The notes: a model not told the origin generated them from the letters alone. Counted from the stretch's first letter, positions 17,244 through 26,811 are shown. The stretch is 64,000 bases of DNA from Halobacillus litoralis (GCF_009856445.1 NZ_WMFA01000007.1:1-64000), one strand, 5' to 3'. Numbers and translations are program-made.

Positions 17244-18671
17244 TCAAAACAAGTTGTCAACATGATATCCGCGACGCTGAACAGCTTCCCGGATCATGTC
17301 TAAAGACCCTTCAAGCTCTATTTGATAGTCAGAGATGTCAGCATCCTGCCTAACAAACAGCTCCTGTGGAATTTTACTAGAAATCGACTCAGAAAGCAAT
17401 CGTTTTTTACAATCCACAATCGTCGGATGAACAGCAACCATCAGGGCCTCCGCCTCTCTCCTTTGCAGAAGTTCTCTTTCTAAACGATATACAGCCGTCT
17501 CATCCGTGAATTTCACTTCCTTAGGCTTGATGAATAAGGAAGACAGGCTGGGACTTTCCCTTTTTCTCGTCATTTCTAAAAGTCCTAATCTTGTCATTCC
17601 AAACACGTTTGTTTTCATGGGGTCCTCTTTCACAAGCTTTCTCATTTCTGAGACGAGTTGTTTCTCTTTGTTCTCATCCTTCATGGAAATGAAGTCAATA
17701 AGAATGATTCCAGATAAATTTCTCAAACGGATCTGCTTTTGAATTTCCCTGGCAGCCAGGATATTAACATCAAGCGCTTGAGAATTTGTAAAGGCCCGTC
17801 CTTTCACTTTATGGCTATTCACATCAATGACAGTCATCGCTTCCGTTTCTTCGATGACTAAGCTCACACCATTATCCATTTCCACAAGAGGATTGATCAT
17901 TTGCTCCTGAAGACGTGAAAAGGACACAGGCAGCTTTCCTTCCACATCACTTACCCAGCGGATGCGGTTAGCCAATGAAGGAAATTTTTTCTTCAAACGC
18001 TTAGATGTGCTCGCTTCATCAAGGATTACTTCCTGAATCGTTGTCGCCGGAAATTTACGAATGAATGCATCAGGGATACTCGGCTCACTCCATAAAGAGC
18101 CGGGTTTATTAATTTCTCTCTTTTCAATCGTTTTCCACTCATTTCGAAGTTCTCTTAATTCTTCCATCATCGTCCCGGGGTCCACGGCTCCCGCTGCTGT
18201 TCGTATAATACACCCTTCGGGATTGTTCAATTCCAGTTCCAGCAACGCTTCAAGCTCTGATTTTTTTCCGTCGTCAAGCTTCCGCGAAATCGAAAGTTTC
18301 CCTTGAGCAAAAGGCTGATAGATGGTGTACAAGCCAGGGAATGTCACATTTGCGGTCAGTACAGCCCCTTTGTTGCCAACCGGTTCCTTAACGGCTTGTA
18401 CAATCACTTTCTGCCCTGTACTCAATGCTGTAGATAATTCACCTTCACACCAGGGAACCATTTCCTTCCTAAGAAAACCTGACTTCTCCTCTCCTATGTC
18501 AATAAAAGCGGCACCCAAACCCTGATCCACCCGTTCAACTTTCCCCAAAAAAATAGAGCCCGCGAGCTTTTCAGCACCGGGCCGGTCGATAACATATTCA
18601 TGGATCTCTCCATTTTCAATGACCACTCCCGATTTTTCGGCTGCCTTTGTATGTAAAACTAATTTTCTCAT
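17244..18671 (-). CDS. rng: Ribonuclease G/E family endoribonuclease
   Basis: A 475-residue member of the RNase E/G family, which cleaves AU-rich single-stranded RNA and matures rRNA. An S1-type RNA-binding region spans about residues 35-115 (GSIFLGKVERVDQGLGAAFIDIG). Catalytic aspartates appear as VIDVNSHKVKG and ILIDFISMKD, with LGLLEMTRKRESPSL after them. The zinc-link CPxC cysteines usual after that motif are absent (the sequence reads SSLFIKPKEVKF). I chose the ATG at 18671 after GAGGG; an ATG at 18686 overlapping spoIVFB is also possible. B. subtilis lacks this enzyme. Confidence 0.92.
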   Translation of the reverse strand: MRKLVLHTKAAEKSGVVIENGEIHEYVIDRPGAEKLAGSIFLGKVERVDQGLGAAFIDIGEEKSGFLRKEMVPWCEGELSTALSTGQKVIVQAVKEPVGNKGAVLTANVTFPGLYTIYQPFAQGKLSISRKLDDGKKSELEALLELELNNPEGCIIRTAAGAVDPGTMMEELRELRNEWKTIEKREINKPGSLWSEPSIPDAFIRKFPATTIQEVILDEASTSKRLKKKFPSLANRIRWVSDVEGKLPVSFSRLQEQMINPLVEMDNGVSLVIEETEAMTVIDVNSHKVKGRAFTNSQALDVNILAAREIQKQIRLRNLSGIILIDFISMKDENKEKQLVSEMRKLVKEDPMKTNVFGMTRLGLLEMTRKRESPSLSSLFIKPKEVKFTDETAVYRLERELLQRREAEALMVAVHPTIVDCKKRLLSESISSKIPQELFVRQDADISDYQIELEGSLDMIREAVQRRGYHVDNLF

Positions 18672-18682
18672 GTCATCCCTCA

Positions 18683-19540
18683 TCATATAGCGATTTCAGC
18701 AATGTCCCTTACTTTTAAATGCGGCTTCTTTTGTTCAAAAAAAGCCCGGAGACACTCTTGTTCATCTACTATATAGAAAGGATTCGTATGTTTCAATACA
18801 TACTTATGGCGCCGGTTGGAGTGGATGTTCTTCAGCACATCACGGACGAGCGTCTCTTGATGAACGTTTACATACTTAGTTTTTAATGATTCCCTGTTCT
18901 GATACGTGCAATATAGAAGATAACGCATCATCGTATAAGACTTCCGCTTCCATTCGAGAACGTTTTCAATGAATAAAAAGGCGGTCAGGAGGATGGCGGC
19001 TAACGTCCAGCGCCCGCCTGTAAACATCCAAAATCCAGCAAATATCATAAACAGAAGGGATAAACTAAGGGCTACTGCCAGACTCACCCTGAAGGCAAAG
19101 AAGCGATTTAAAAGATAAAAAAGCAATTTCCCACCATCTAAAGGCCAAACCGGCAGCATGTTAAACAGAAAGATCACTCCATTATAGAAGAAGGCAGCAT
19201 CTAATAAAGGATGTACGCCTATTATGGATTGAAGAGTCATGAGCAAAACAAAGATCCATAGATGCTGAAAAGGGCCAGCGATGACCACAAGCATCTGCTC
19301 TCGAAAAGGCCTTGTGTTGTGCTCTTCACTCACGACAGCCCCCCCGAACAGCCAAATCTCCATTCTTTCTACACGCCACCCAAACCGTTTTGCCATAAGG
19401 AAATGGCCCAGTTCATGAGCAATGACTATGGAAAACAGAACGATGAAATCATAAATAGCCCCGGTCAGCAGAGCGGACAAAGCAAGCAAAAAGAAGAGGG
19501 GGTGGATATGGATATGGTCGTGGAATTTAAGGACCTTCAT
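18683..19540 (-). CDS. spoIVFB: SpoIVFB, intramembrane metalloprotease that activates pro-sigma-K
   Basis: SpoIVFB is a site-2-type protease in the membrane around the forespore that cuts pro-sigma-K. The 285-residue protein has about six membrane segments. The zinc site AHELGHFLMA carries His42, Glu43 and His46, and the third ligand is in LPVWPLDGGKLL near residue 135. A C-terminal CBS-like domain (about 220-285) ends LKVRDIAEIAI; in the family this binds ATP. Its start overlaps spoIVFA by 14 bases. Confidence 0.92.
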   Translation of the reverse strand: MKVLKFHDHIHIHPLFFLLALSALLTGAIYDFIVLFSIVIAHELGHFLMAKRFGWRVERMEIWLFGGAVVSEEHNTRPFREQMLVVIAGPFQHLWIFVLLMTLQSIIGVHPLLDAAFFYNGVIFLFNMLPVWPLDGGKLLFYLLNRFFAFRVSLAVALSLSLLFMIFAGFWMFTGGRWTLAAILLTAFLFIENVLEWKRKSYTMMRYLLYCTYQNRESLKTKYVNVHQETLVRDVLKNIHSNRRHKYVLKHTNPFYIVDEQECLRAFFEQKKPHLKVRDIAEIAI

Positions 19541-20294
19541 TCACTTTGATCACCTGTACTGGATCTAAAAAAGTATTGTCTTTTTCAATGGCGAAGAAGA
19601 ATTCCGCTGCCTGCCCCTCTTCCGCTTTCACGGATCCCAAATCCTTTTGCGATTGGACATGTTCATATAAATGGACATCAATGGATGATAAATAACCGTA
19701 AGTGGTTTCCGTTCCATCCTCATGCTGTAAAACTACAGCCTTCCCAAACTCAGGATCATTTCCGGCAAATATGACGGTTCCTTCCCGAACCGCTTTTACT
19801 TGAGAGCCATTTTCCGTTGTTAAAATAATCCCTTTGCCATCATTTTGAAAAGGAGTCGTCACCGTTCCATTCACAGGCATTGCGAGAGGTTCTTGATCCG
19901 TTCTACCCTCAGACTGGATGACCTGTAATGGATCTCCAAAACGGTCACTGTACCAGGCTGTCACTTTAGCAAAAGGGAATTCTTCCTGCATTTGGCTCAC
20001 TGCCCAATCACTTGGAACTTTCGCAATAGCCAGGTCTGTATTTTTCCCCGCAGCTACGAGGGCAAACAATAAAATAGCGAAGAATACTTGCATGCCTAAA
20101 CGACTTGTCGCATTTGACTGACTCTCCTTTTTCACTGGTTTATGACCGTAATCATTAACCAGAGGGGGAAAGCCATGCATTTCTTCATCTTGAGGTGGGG
20201 AGAAAACTCCAGGAGGGCTCGTCCCCTGACGATGCATCTTTCTTTTTTTTCGATCGGCTATATTCTTGCGTACATCATGAATGTTCTTCTTCAC
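19527..20294 (-). CDS. spoIVFA: SpoIVFA, regulator of SpoIVFB (M23-like fold)
   Basis: SpoIVFA holds SpoIVFB inactive, together with BofA, until SpoIVB cleaves it. I chose the GTG at 20294, preceded by GAGAGGGG, which gives VKKNIHDVRKNIADRKKRKM; an alternative TTG at 20339 has no good ribosome-binding site. The protein has a basic cytosolic N-terminus, one transmembrane helix (about residues 65-82, GMQVFFAILLFALVAA), and a C-terminal degenerate M23 peptidase domain. That domain is recognisable by NGTVTTPFQNDGKGI, VKAVREGTVIFAG and TYGYLSSIDVHLYEHV. The catalytic HxH motif of true M23 enzymes is missing, as expected. Length 255. Confidence 0.87.
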   Translation of the reverse strand: MKKNIHDVRKNIADRKKRKMHRQGTSPPGVFSPPQDEEMHGFPPLVNDYGHKPVKKESQSNATSRLGMQVFFAILLFALVAAGKNTDLAIAKVPSDWAVSQMQEEFPFAKVTAWYSDRFGDPLQVIQSEGRTDQEPLAMPVNGTVTTPFQNDGKGIILTTENGSQVKAVREGTVIFAGNDPEFGKAVVLQHEDGTETTYGYLSSIDVHLYEHVQSQKDLGSVKAEEGQAAEFFFAIEKDNTFLDPVQVIKVNEGP

Positions 20295-20370
20295 AACCAA
20301 ACCCCTCTCTACGCCTTTTTCTATCAGTCTATGGGACAAGGAGGAGGTTTATTAATTGAAAATAAAAAAA

Positions 20371-20391
20371 CCTGCCACAGAATGTGGCAGG
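20371..20391 (-). terminator. Terminator of the mre-min operon
   Basis: A 9-base-pair perfect stem (CCTGCCACA at 20371-20379 with 20383-20391) and a U-run on the minus strand, just after minD. Confidence 0.85.
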
Positions 20392-20402
20392 TGAAACGAT
20401 GG

Positions 20403-21200
20403 TTATGTGCGCATGCCGAAGAATTTCTTGACTTTCGCCAGAACGCCCCGGTCTTCATCGAGCTTCATAAGGGGTACCGTTTCGCCAAGAATTCTCCTAG
20501 CAATGTTTCTGTATGCGAGAGAAGCTTTTGAATTCGGCTTCATTGCCACAGGCTCACCACTATTGGATGCTTTAATGACCGCATCATCATCAATCACGAT
20601 TCCCAATAGATCGATAGACAGGACATTGACGATTTCATCAACATCTAGCATGTCCCCATTTTTCATCATATGATTGCGGATGCGGTTAATGACCAGTTTC
20701 GGAGATTCCATTTCTTCCTGTTCCAACAGACCAATAATCCGATCCGCATCCCGGACACTTGATTTCTCAGGAGTTGTGACAACAATCGCCTTGTCCGCAC
20801 CAGCGACCGCATTTTTATACCCTTGCTCGATCCCCGCCGGACAATCGATGACGATATAATCGTACTCTTGCTTCAGCTCCTGCACAATGGCCTTGACCGC
20901 TTCCGGGGTCACTTCAGATTTATCAGATGTTTGAGCGGCAGGGAGCAAATGAAGACAATCAAAACGCTTATCCGTAATCAAGGCTTGTTTTGTCTTGCAG
21001 CGCTCGTTTACGACATCGACAATGTCATAGATGATGCGGTTTTCAAGCCCCATCACGACATCTAAATTTCTGAGACCGATATCAGTATCAACGAGACACA
21101 CCTTTTTCTTCTGCAAGGCCAAAGCGGTCCCCAGGTTCGCAGTAGTCGTGGTCTTTCCGACCCCTCCCTTTCCAGAGGTAATCACTATCGCTTCACCCAT
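20403..21200 (-). CDS. minD: Septum-site ATPase MinD
   Basis: MinD is a membrane-binding ParA-type ATPase that carries MinC to cell poles to block polar division. The 265-residue protein starts with the deviant Walker A GKGGVGKTTT (10-19) and carries DTDIGLRNLDVVMG (about 38-51), DCPAGIEQGYKNAV (near 121) and a C-terminal amphipathic membrane-targeting helix LAKVKKFFGMRT. Its start overlaps minC by 8 bases. Confidence 0.97.
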   Translation of the reverse strand: MGEAIVITSGKGGVGKTTTTANLGTALALQKKKVCLVDTDIGLRNLDVVMGLENRIIYDIVDVVNERCKTKQALITDKRFDCLHLLPAAQTSDKSEVTPEAVKAIVQELKQEYDYIVIDCPAGIEQGYKNAVAGADKAIVVTTPEKSSVRDADRIIGLLEQEEMESPKLVINRIRNHMMKNGDMLDVDEIVNVLSIDLLGIVIDDDAVIKASNSGEPVAMKPNSKASLAYRNIARRILGETVPLMKLDEDRGVLAKVKKFFGMRT

Positions 21201-21879
21201 TGATCATTCTCCTTTCAAAACTAACCAGATCCGGTCTCTTTTTTACAACTTCTTGTATTCGATCAATACGTATTTTTTCCATGGACTCATCAATAAATCC
21301 ACATTCCATATAGACACCCTCTGATTCATAATCAGGGGAGCGGCTCAACTGATCGGCGATTCTTAGTTGACTCGGCTGCATATAGGAAGAGGCGATCACT
21401 GCATTCGTATCCCCTTCAAACCCTGCATGCGCAATTCCACGCAAACTTCCCATGACAAAAATATTGCCTGTGGCTTTGATTTGCCCTCCAGGGTTCACAT
21501 CACCGATCAAAAGCAGGTCTCCTTTGACTTCAACTAACTGTCCCGACCGCACAGTTTTAGCTACAGGGGTGATTTCCGTATTCTCTTTCCACTCAAGAGC
21601 TTCCTTTTTCGTCAAAACATCCGACTCGATCTTTTCAACAACGAGCTTCTGCTTTTCCCGGACAACCTCTGTGAGCTTTTCTTTTTGTTCTTCATTCAAA
21701 TACCTGTTTCCAAGCTTAATCGTCACACGAATCATCGGATGTTCATCTGTTAATCCGTTCATAGACAATTGATTTTGCAATTCTTTTAAAAGGGCTGAGA
21801 AGGAACATTGATCATCCAAATGTAATGTCAGACCGTCCCTCGTTCCTTTAATCATCACCTTTTGAACATTAGCAGCCAT
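21193..21879 (-). CDS. minC: Septum-site inhibitor MinC
   Basis: MinC inhibits FtsZ polymerisation at unwanted sites. I placed the start at the ATG at 21879 (MAANVQKVMIKGT), which follows GAGGTG at good spacing; the frame is open to a TTG 8 codons upstream. The N-terminal FtsZ-interacting domain covers about 1-100. The C-terminal beta-helix covers about 125-215, with VRSGQLVEVKGDLLLIGDVN, GGQIKATGNIFVMGSLRG and IADQLSRSPDYE, which binds MinD. Length 228. Confidence 0.95.
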   Translation of the reverse strand: MAANVQKVMIKGTRDGLTLHLDDQCSFSALLKELQNQLSMNGLTDEHPMIRVTIKLGNRYLNEEQKEKLTEVVREKQKLVVEKIESDVLTKKEALEWKENTEITPVAKTVRSGQLVEVKGDLLLIGDVNPGGQIKATGNIFVMGSLRGIAHAGFEGDTNAVIASSYMQPSQLRIADQLSRSPDYESEGVYMECGFIDESMEKIRIDRIQEVVKKRPDLVSFERRMING

Positions 21880-21917
21880 AGGCTCTTTCACCTCAAACCT
21901 CAAACATTTCCATCAGA

Positions 21918-22445
21918 CTAGATATTGCTCGCTTCTTCACCCCAGGCATACACTTTTTCCTTCACGAGTGGATATAAGAGAATGAAGAAGATCATATTCG
22001 CCGCCAGGGTCGGCAGCAGCCTCAATAGAGCGTAATCTCCCCAAGTCATGGATGTAATTTGTACGAATGAATAAATGATATACAACATCGTATCAGCTAA
22101 AGCCACACCAACAACCGCCAATAAGGACGCCGCAAGAAAATTGGAATGCAGCCATTTGTTTAAACCATGCACCGTATAAATAATCAGGGTATATGTAATC
22201 ATATATACCCCGAGCACGCCTGTGTAGACAACATCGATCAATAATCCGAAAGCAAGGCCATACCAGACAGCATTGTACGTATCATCCTTGTCATAGAAAA
22301 TGGCAATGATTAAAAGGAAGATCAATATCCAATGAGGGGTCATAAGCAAATCAGAGTAAACAAGATTAGCCGGCAGCATACTCATGGCCATCCCCTGCAT
22401 GATCAAGAAAAACAAACATAGGAGTGCAATGAAGTATCGACTCAT
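21918..22445 (-). CDS. mreD: Rod-shape protein MreD
   Basis: MreD is a polytopic membrane component of the elongasome that links MreB to wall synthesis. The 175-residue protein has five to six hydrophobic segments and the family's YDKDDTYNAVWYGLAFGLLIDVVYTGVLGVYMITY stretch, seen in parts near residues 48-83. Its start overlaps mreC by 4 bases and it lies 38 bases upstream of minC, so mreBCD and minCD appear to form one operon. Confidence 0.92.
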   Translation of the reverse strand: MSRYFIALLCLFFLIMQGMAMSMLPANLVYSDLLMTPHWILIFLLIIAIFYDKDDTYNAVWYGLAFGLLIDVVYTGVLGVYMITYTLIIYTVHGLNKWLHSNFLAASLLAVVGVALADTMLYIIYSFVQITSMTWGDYALLRLLPTLAANMIFFILLYPLVKEKVYAWGEEASNI

Positions 22446-23323
22446 GATGCTTCTTCCTCCTGTTCAGCTTCAGGATCCACTGTTTCTGCTGTACGATCGA
22501 CAACCATCACATGATTGATATCAAACAAATCGGCAAACGGTTCTACATAGGCGGTTTGTGTCAGCCCAAATTGATCATTGACGACTTCTTCAACAGTTCC
22601 GATTCTCAAGTTACTCGGGAAAACCCCTCCTAAGCCAGATGAAATGACAGTATCTCCCGGCTTGAGCTCTTCGTCCAACTTGATTTCTTCTAGTAATAAG
22701 CGCCCGGTTTCATCGTCATAGCCTTCAATCAGACCGAAGGCTTCATCCTGGTCCTCACGAACGACCCAAGCAGAAATTTTGTTGGAACGATCGAACCCAC
22801 TTAATAGTTGAACCCTTGAATGAAAGGCACCTACTGACTTAATTTTCCCAATCAGACCATCACTGGTCATGACGGCCATATCTTTTTCAACGCCGTGTTC
22901 TTCCCCTTTATTGATCGTCATCTGCTCAAACCAACGGTCTGAACTTCTTGCTATAACTGTTGCCTGAACAGGGGAATAATCACTCAAACTATCGGACTTA
23001 TCCAACGTTTGCTGGAGTTCGCCAATTTCACTGCGAAGTCTTTGGTTTTCCTGAATGACACCCTTGTATTCAGAAAGCCTCGCTTTCAATACTTCGTTCT
23101 GTTCATAAACACCGAACATGTCTTGAATATTTTCATAGGTATTGTCCACAAGACTGACCGGTTTATGGAAGACAGTTTGCATCCAACCGATCGAATCCTG
23201 CAGGAATTTTTCAGGTGTGCTTAACGAATCACGGTCACGGATTGAAAAGCCGATTAATGCTACGAGTACGATAAATCCTACTAATACAATCATCAGTCTT
23301 TTTCTACGAAATAGCGAAGGCAT
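22442..23323 (-). CDS. mreC: Rod-shape protein MreC
   Basis: MreC organises cell-wall synthases on the outer face of the membrane. The 293-residue protein has a single N-terminal membrane helix (about 9-27, LMIVLVGFIVLVALIGFSI). A coiled-coil (about 70-110, YEQNEVLKARLSEYKGVIQ and IGELQQTLDK) and a double beta-barrel domain follow, with VTSDGLIGKIKSVG and PGDTVISSGLGGVFPSNL. A short acidic tail (PEAEQEEEAS) ends the protein. Confidence 0.95.
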   Translation of the reverse strand: MPSLFRRKRLMIVLVGFIVLVALIGFSIRDRDSLSTPEKFLQDSIGWMQTVFHKPVSLVDNTYENIQDMFGVYEQNEVLKARLSEYKGVIQENQRLRSEIGELQQTLDKSDSLSDYSPVQATVIARSSDRWFEQMTINKGEEHGVEKDMAVMTSDGLIGKIKSVGAFHSRVQLLSGFDRSNKISAWVVREDQDEAFGLIEGYDDETGRLLLEEIKLDEELKPGDTVISSGLGGVFPSNLRIGTVEEVVNDQFGLTQTAYVEPFADLFDINHVMVVDRTAETVDPEAEQEEEAS

Positions 23324-23334
23324 AACGAGCTAAA

Positions 23335-24375
23335 CTACTCCATTTTCGCCCGGCTTGCTACATTCGGCTGAGAACGGAAATGATGGATATACTCCAAAGA
23401 CTTTCCTGTTCCAACCGCCACACAATCCAGAGGATTATCGGCAATAAATACGGGCATGTTTGTTTCTTCGCTGATGACTGTATCGATATTCCTTAGCAAG
23501 GCTCCTCCCCCGGTAAGGACAATCCCGCGTTCCATGATATCCGCCGCAAGTTCTGGGGGTGTTTTTTCCAAGGTGTTTTTGACCGTTTCAATAATTGAAT
23601 CAATCGTATCTTTCATAGCACTTACAATTTCGTCACTTTGAATCGTAATGGTTTTAGGCAAACCACTGAGCAAATCTCGTCCCCTGATGTCCATTTCGTC
23701 AACTTCAGTGACTTCTCCTGCTCCACCTAATTCCATCTTCACTTCTTCAGCCGTACGCTCACCAATCATCAAATTGTATTTTTTGCGTACATGTTGAATG
23801 ATGTTGTCGTCCATCTCATCCCCTGCAACGCGAATGGACTGACTTGTAACGATGCCACCAAGAGAGATGATGGCGACTTCTGTTGTTCCTCCACCAATAT
23901 CAACGACCATGCTTCCCGTTGGTTCCCATACAGGAAGTCCTGCACCGATGGCAGCCGCAAATGGTTCCGCAATCGGATAGGCTTCTTTTGCTCCCGCCTG
24001 TTTCGTTGCATCAATGACCGCACGCTCTTCCACCATCGTAATGCCAGAGGGTACACAGACCATGACATTTGGTTTACTTGCAAAAGAGGAACGCGTTTTT
24101 AACGCTTTTTTTATATAATATTTCATCATTTGAGCTGTTGTATCGTAATCAGCAATCACGCCATCCTTCATCGGTCGGATAACATTTATGTAACCTGGCG
24201 TTCGCCCGATCATGTTCCGCGCATCATTTCCGACAGCTTCAATGTCACCTGTTTGTGTATTTTTGGCAACAACAGAAGGCTCTCGCACAATGACCCCTTT
24301 ACCTTTCAAAAAGACAAGTGTATTGGCAGTGCCCAAATCAATTCCTAAATCTTGAGAGAATCCAAAAATCCCCAA
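23335..24375 (-). CDS. mreB: Actin-like cell-shape protein MreB
   Basis: MreB forms filaments that guide lateral wall synthesis. I chose a TTG start at 24375 preceded by AAAGGAAG, giving a protein that begins [19 protein letters not shown]; the upstream ATG at 24411 adds 12 residues with no ribosome-binding site. Actin-fold motifs are all present: [13 protein letters not shown] (phosphate 1), [14 protein letters not shown] (phosphate 2, near 155) and [13 protein letters not shown] (adenosine, near 280). Length 346. Confidence 0.96.
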   Translation of the reverse strand: MGIFGFSQDLGIDLGTANTLVFLKGKGVIVREPSVVAKNTQTGDIEAVGNDARNMIGRTPGYINVIRPMKDGVIADYDTTAQMMKYYIKKALKTRSSFASKPNVMVCVPSGITMVEERAVIDATKQAGAKEAYPIAEPFAAAIGAGLPVWEPTGSMVVDIGGGTTEVAIISLGGIVTSQSIRVAGDEMDDNIIQHVRKKYNLMIGERTAEEVKMELGGAGEVTEVDEMDIRGRDLLSGLPKTITIQSDEIVSAMKDTIDSIIETVKNTLEKTPPELAADIMERGIVLTGGGALLRNIDTVISEETNMPVFIADNPLDCVAVGTGKSLEYIHHFRSQPNVASRAKME

Positions 24376-24448
24376 TAATATCTTCCTTTCTAGAACCCGT
24401 TTTCCTATCAACGGGGGTTAGGCATCTATATAGAATCATGATTAGAAG

Positions 24449-24486
24449 AAGCGCCTATTTATAAGGAAATCCTATAAATGGCGCTT
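24449..24486 (-). terminator. Terminator between radC and mreB
   Basis: An interrupted stem (24449-24466 with 24471-24486, AAGCGCC core with a bulge) flanked by T-rich sequence. It suggests that at least part of radC transcription stops before mreB, so mreB probably has its own promoter in the 160-base gap. Confidence 0.65.
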
Positions 24487-24537
24487 TTTCTTTTTCATCT
24501 ATTCAATTATACGAAAAATCCACAAAAATAGATAGTG

Positions 24538-25227
24538 TTACAAATAGCCTTTTTCTTTAAGACTAATGAATTTACGATCACCGATGACAAGATGGTCCAG
24601 TAATTCGATGCCAATCATCTTCCCGCATTCTTTCAACCTGCGTGTGACTTGAATATCTTCTTGGGATGGAGTGGGATCCCCGGAAGGATGGTTATGGGCA
24701 CAAATGATAGAGGCGGCAGACCTCTTTACCGCTTCTTTGAACACCTCTCTCGGGTGGACAATCGAAGCATTCAAGCTGCCGATAAAGATGGTTTGTCTAT
24801 GAAGGACCTGGTTCTTCGTATTCAAAAACAAACAGATGAAGTGCTCCTGCTTTAAATCTCTCATTTCTTCCATGATAAAGTCCGCCCCATCTTCCGGACT
24901 TCTGATCATATACCGTTCCACAGGTTTCATCTTCTGCATCCGTTTGCCTAATTCGATCGCTGCCAGGAGCAGAACGGCTTTAGCCGCTCCGATCCCACGA
25001 ATGGCTGTAAGCTCTTCAATGGTTGCATCCTTAAGAAGCATGATCCCTTCAAAATGGACAAGGAGCCGATTGGAGAGCTCCATCACGGACTCGCGTTTCG
25101 TTCCACTTCCTAGCAATATAGCAAACAATTCCTGATTTGATAGATGGGAAGCTCCGAGCTCAATCAAGCGCTCTCTCGGCCGGTCCTCCCTCGGAACATC
25201 TTTGATCATTATACTCGTCTGGGTCAA
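24538..25227 (-). CDS. radC: RadC-family JAB-domain protein
   Basis: A 229-residue protein historically called DNA-repair protein RadC; its true role is unclear. The N-terminal helix-hairpin-helix region is at about 20-95 (RERLIELGASHLSNQELFAILLGSG, RGIGAAKAVLLLAA). The C-terminal JAB/MPN domain holds the metal-binding signature CAHNHPSGDPTPSQED near 175, with an upstream glutamate in HPREVFKEAVK. It lies between maf and mreB as in B. subtilis. Confidence 0.94.
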   Translation of the reverse strand: MTQTSIMIKDVPREDRPRERLIELGASHLSNQELFAILLGSGTKRESVMELSNRLLVHFEGIMLLKDATIEELTAIRGIGAAKAVLLLAAIELGKRMQKMKPVERYMIRSPEDGADFIMEEMRDLKQEHFICLFLNTKNQVLHRQTIFIGSLNASIVHPREVFKEAVKRSAASIICAHNHPSGDPTPSQEDIQVTRRLKECGKMIGIELLDHLVIGDRKFISLKEKGYL

Positions 25228-25269
25228 TGATTCGCATCCTTTCCTTCTATGTCCCCATGAAAGAAGGAA

Positions 25270-25836
25270 TTAACCAGGGAAGATGCCTAACCTCTTAAGT
25301 TCCCGTGCGACTCGTGACAGTGGAAGACCCACGACACTGTAATAGTCTCCATGGATTTTTTCAACGAACAAGGATCCTTTCCCCTGGATGCCGTATCCTC
25401 CCGCCTTATCCCAGGCCTCTCCCGTCTCGATATAAGCATCGATCTCCTCTTCTGACAACTTGTAAAAGGTGACTTCTGTTTTAACATGGAACATATCCAC
25501 CGTCCGGTTTGCCTTTAGGCAAACCCCTGTATAAACCTCGTGGGTCGTATCACTTAAAGAACTTAAATACTTCCTTGCTTCCTGCTCACTTTTCGGTTTC
25601 CCAAGGATTCCGCCATTGTTAACTACAACAGTATCCGAAGTAAGAAGCACTTCACTTTCCTCGACCTCTACGTTTTCAGCCTTCATCCTAGCTAAATGGA
25701 GGACAGCTTCTTCGGGGGACATCCCTTCCTCAATCACCTCATCAGCGTTGGATGGACGGATATCAAACTCATACCCGGCAAGCTCAAGCAGTTCCTTTCT
25801 TCTTGGAGACTGTGATCCTAAAACTAAGCGCATCAT
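25270..25836 (-). CDS. maf: Maf-family nucleotide pyrophosphatase
   Basis: Maf proteins hydrolyse non-canonical or pyrimidine nucleoside triphosphates; B. subtilis Maf also affects septation. I chose the ATG at 25836 after AAAGGA, giving MMRLVLGSQSPRRKELLELAG; the open frame continues 27 codons further without a better site. Other landmarks are DTVVVNNGGILGKPKSEQEARKYL in parts near 70, and KAGGYGIQGKGSLFVEKIHGDYYSVVGLP near 147. Length 188. Confidence 0.95.
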   Translation of the reverse strand: MMRLVLGSQSPRRKELLELAGYEFDIRPSNADEVIEEGMSPEEAVLHLARMKAENVEVEESEVLLTSDTVVVNNGGILGKPKSEQEARKYLSSLSDTTHEVYTGVCLKANRTVDMFHVKTEVTFYKLSEEEIDAYIETGEAWDKAGGYGIQGKGSLFVEKIHGDYYSVVGLPLSRVARELKRLGIFPG

Positions 25837-25943
25837 TCCAATATCATCCTTTCTAAACATGGGGCTCTTCCTATAGTACAAGATTTTTAATGAGCCGAGG
25901 ATTATAGAAAACATCATTTTCTATAAGAAAAAGATATAAAAAA

Positions 25944-25967
25944 AGAGTTTTCAATTAAGAAAACTCT
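25944..25967 (-). terminator. Terminator downstream of the SPOR-domain gene
   Basis: A 9-base-pair stem (AGAGTTTTC at 25944-25952 with 25959-25967) flanked by A and T runs, 32 bases past the gene's stop codon. Confidence 0.75.
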
Positions 25968-25998
25968 CTTTTTCATAGAATATCACGTGCTGTTTTCC

Positions 25999-26811
25999 TT
26001 ATTCTAATGACTGAGCAACTTTTAACCAGTTGATATTCGTATCATCCTGGGATTCCCATTCCTTTAAAGCTTGTCCAAGTAATGTACTCTCGCCGACTTC
26101 ATCCATAAGATTTTTTCTTTCATTCTCAGACAACCCTGTCATTTCATGTGTTTCAATGGCCGTGGTCAACTCTGTGGGGATTTCTTTATCAATCGTTACA
26201 ACAAAAGGCTTCACATAAGTATCTATGCTTTTTCCGGCAAGGCGCCCAGCAATCTGATCCGCTTCCTGTTTATTCGGAGCACTCCCAACAAACAAGAAAT
26301 ATTGACCATCCCTTTGCCAGACCATCGAGGGCACAAGCAGAGCCGTTAATTTGCTCTGCCACTCATCAGCCTTCCCCTCAGTTGAAAAGGCACCCGCTTG
26401 AACGATATACGTCTCAAACGTTTGTGTAGGACCACTCGGGAGATCCGAAACCGCCTCTTCCTGGGAAGTGACCACTTCCGTGTTTGGATTCGCTTCCCCA
26501 GACGCAGGTACGGCTTCGGATCCTGTCGTGGATGAATCCGTTAAAGATACAAACATACGAAGAAGCAGGAAACCTAAACCAAGACTGACAAAAAGGGCAG
26601 TCAGAGCTGTAGTGATCAACGGCCTGACTGGAGTTTGAGAAAAGCGTTTCTTTTTAAAAGGAATGTGATACACCCGGGTAGCGGGACGTTCATCTTCCTT
26701 ATCTTCCTCTACGGCAGCGGCTTGTTCCTTTTGTGTCCGAACAACTTCATTTTTCGTTTCCTGCTGATGTTCGTTTCGAAATGAAATGGAGATCTTATTT
26801 TTGGAATCCAT
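25999..26811 (-). CDS. SPOR-domain membrane protein, SpoIIB-like
   Basis: A 270-residue protein with a charged cytoplasmic N-terminus, one transmembrane helix (about 64-86, PLITTALTALFVSLGLGFLL) and a linker. A peptidoglycan-binding SPOR domain follows (about 130-205, YIVQAGAFSTEGKADEWQSKL, then YFLFVGSAPNKQEADQIAGRL). B. subtilis has spoIIB, a SPOR protein for septal wall thinning at engulfment, exactly here between comC and maf. So I infer a SpoIIB orthologue, though SPOR proteins diverge quickly. It lies downstream of the pilus operon, 93 bases after pilO. Confidence 0.75.
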   Translation of the reverse strand: MDSKNKISISFRNEHQQETKNEVVRTQKEQAAAVEEDKEDERPATRVYHIPFKKKRFSQTPVRPLITTALTALFVSLGLGFLLLRMFVSLTDSSTTGSEAVPASGEANPNTEVVTSQEEAVSDLPSGPTQTFETYIVQAGAFSTEGKADEWQSKLTALLVPSMVWQRDGQYFLFVGSAPNKQEADQIAGRLAGKSIDTYVKPFVVTIDKEIPTELTTAIETHEMTGLSENERKNLMDEVGESTLLGQALKEWESQDDTNINWLKVAQSLE

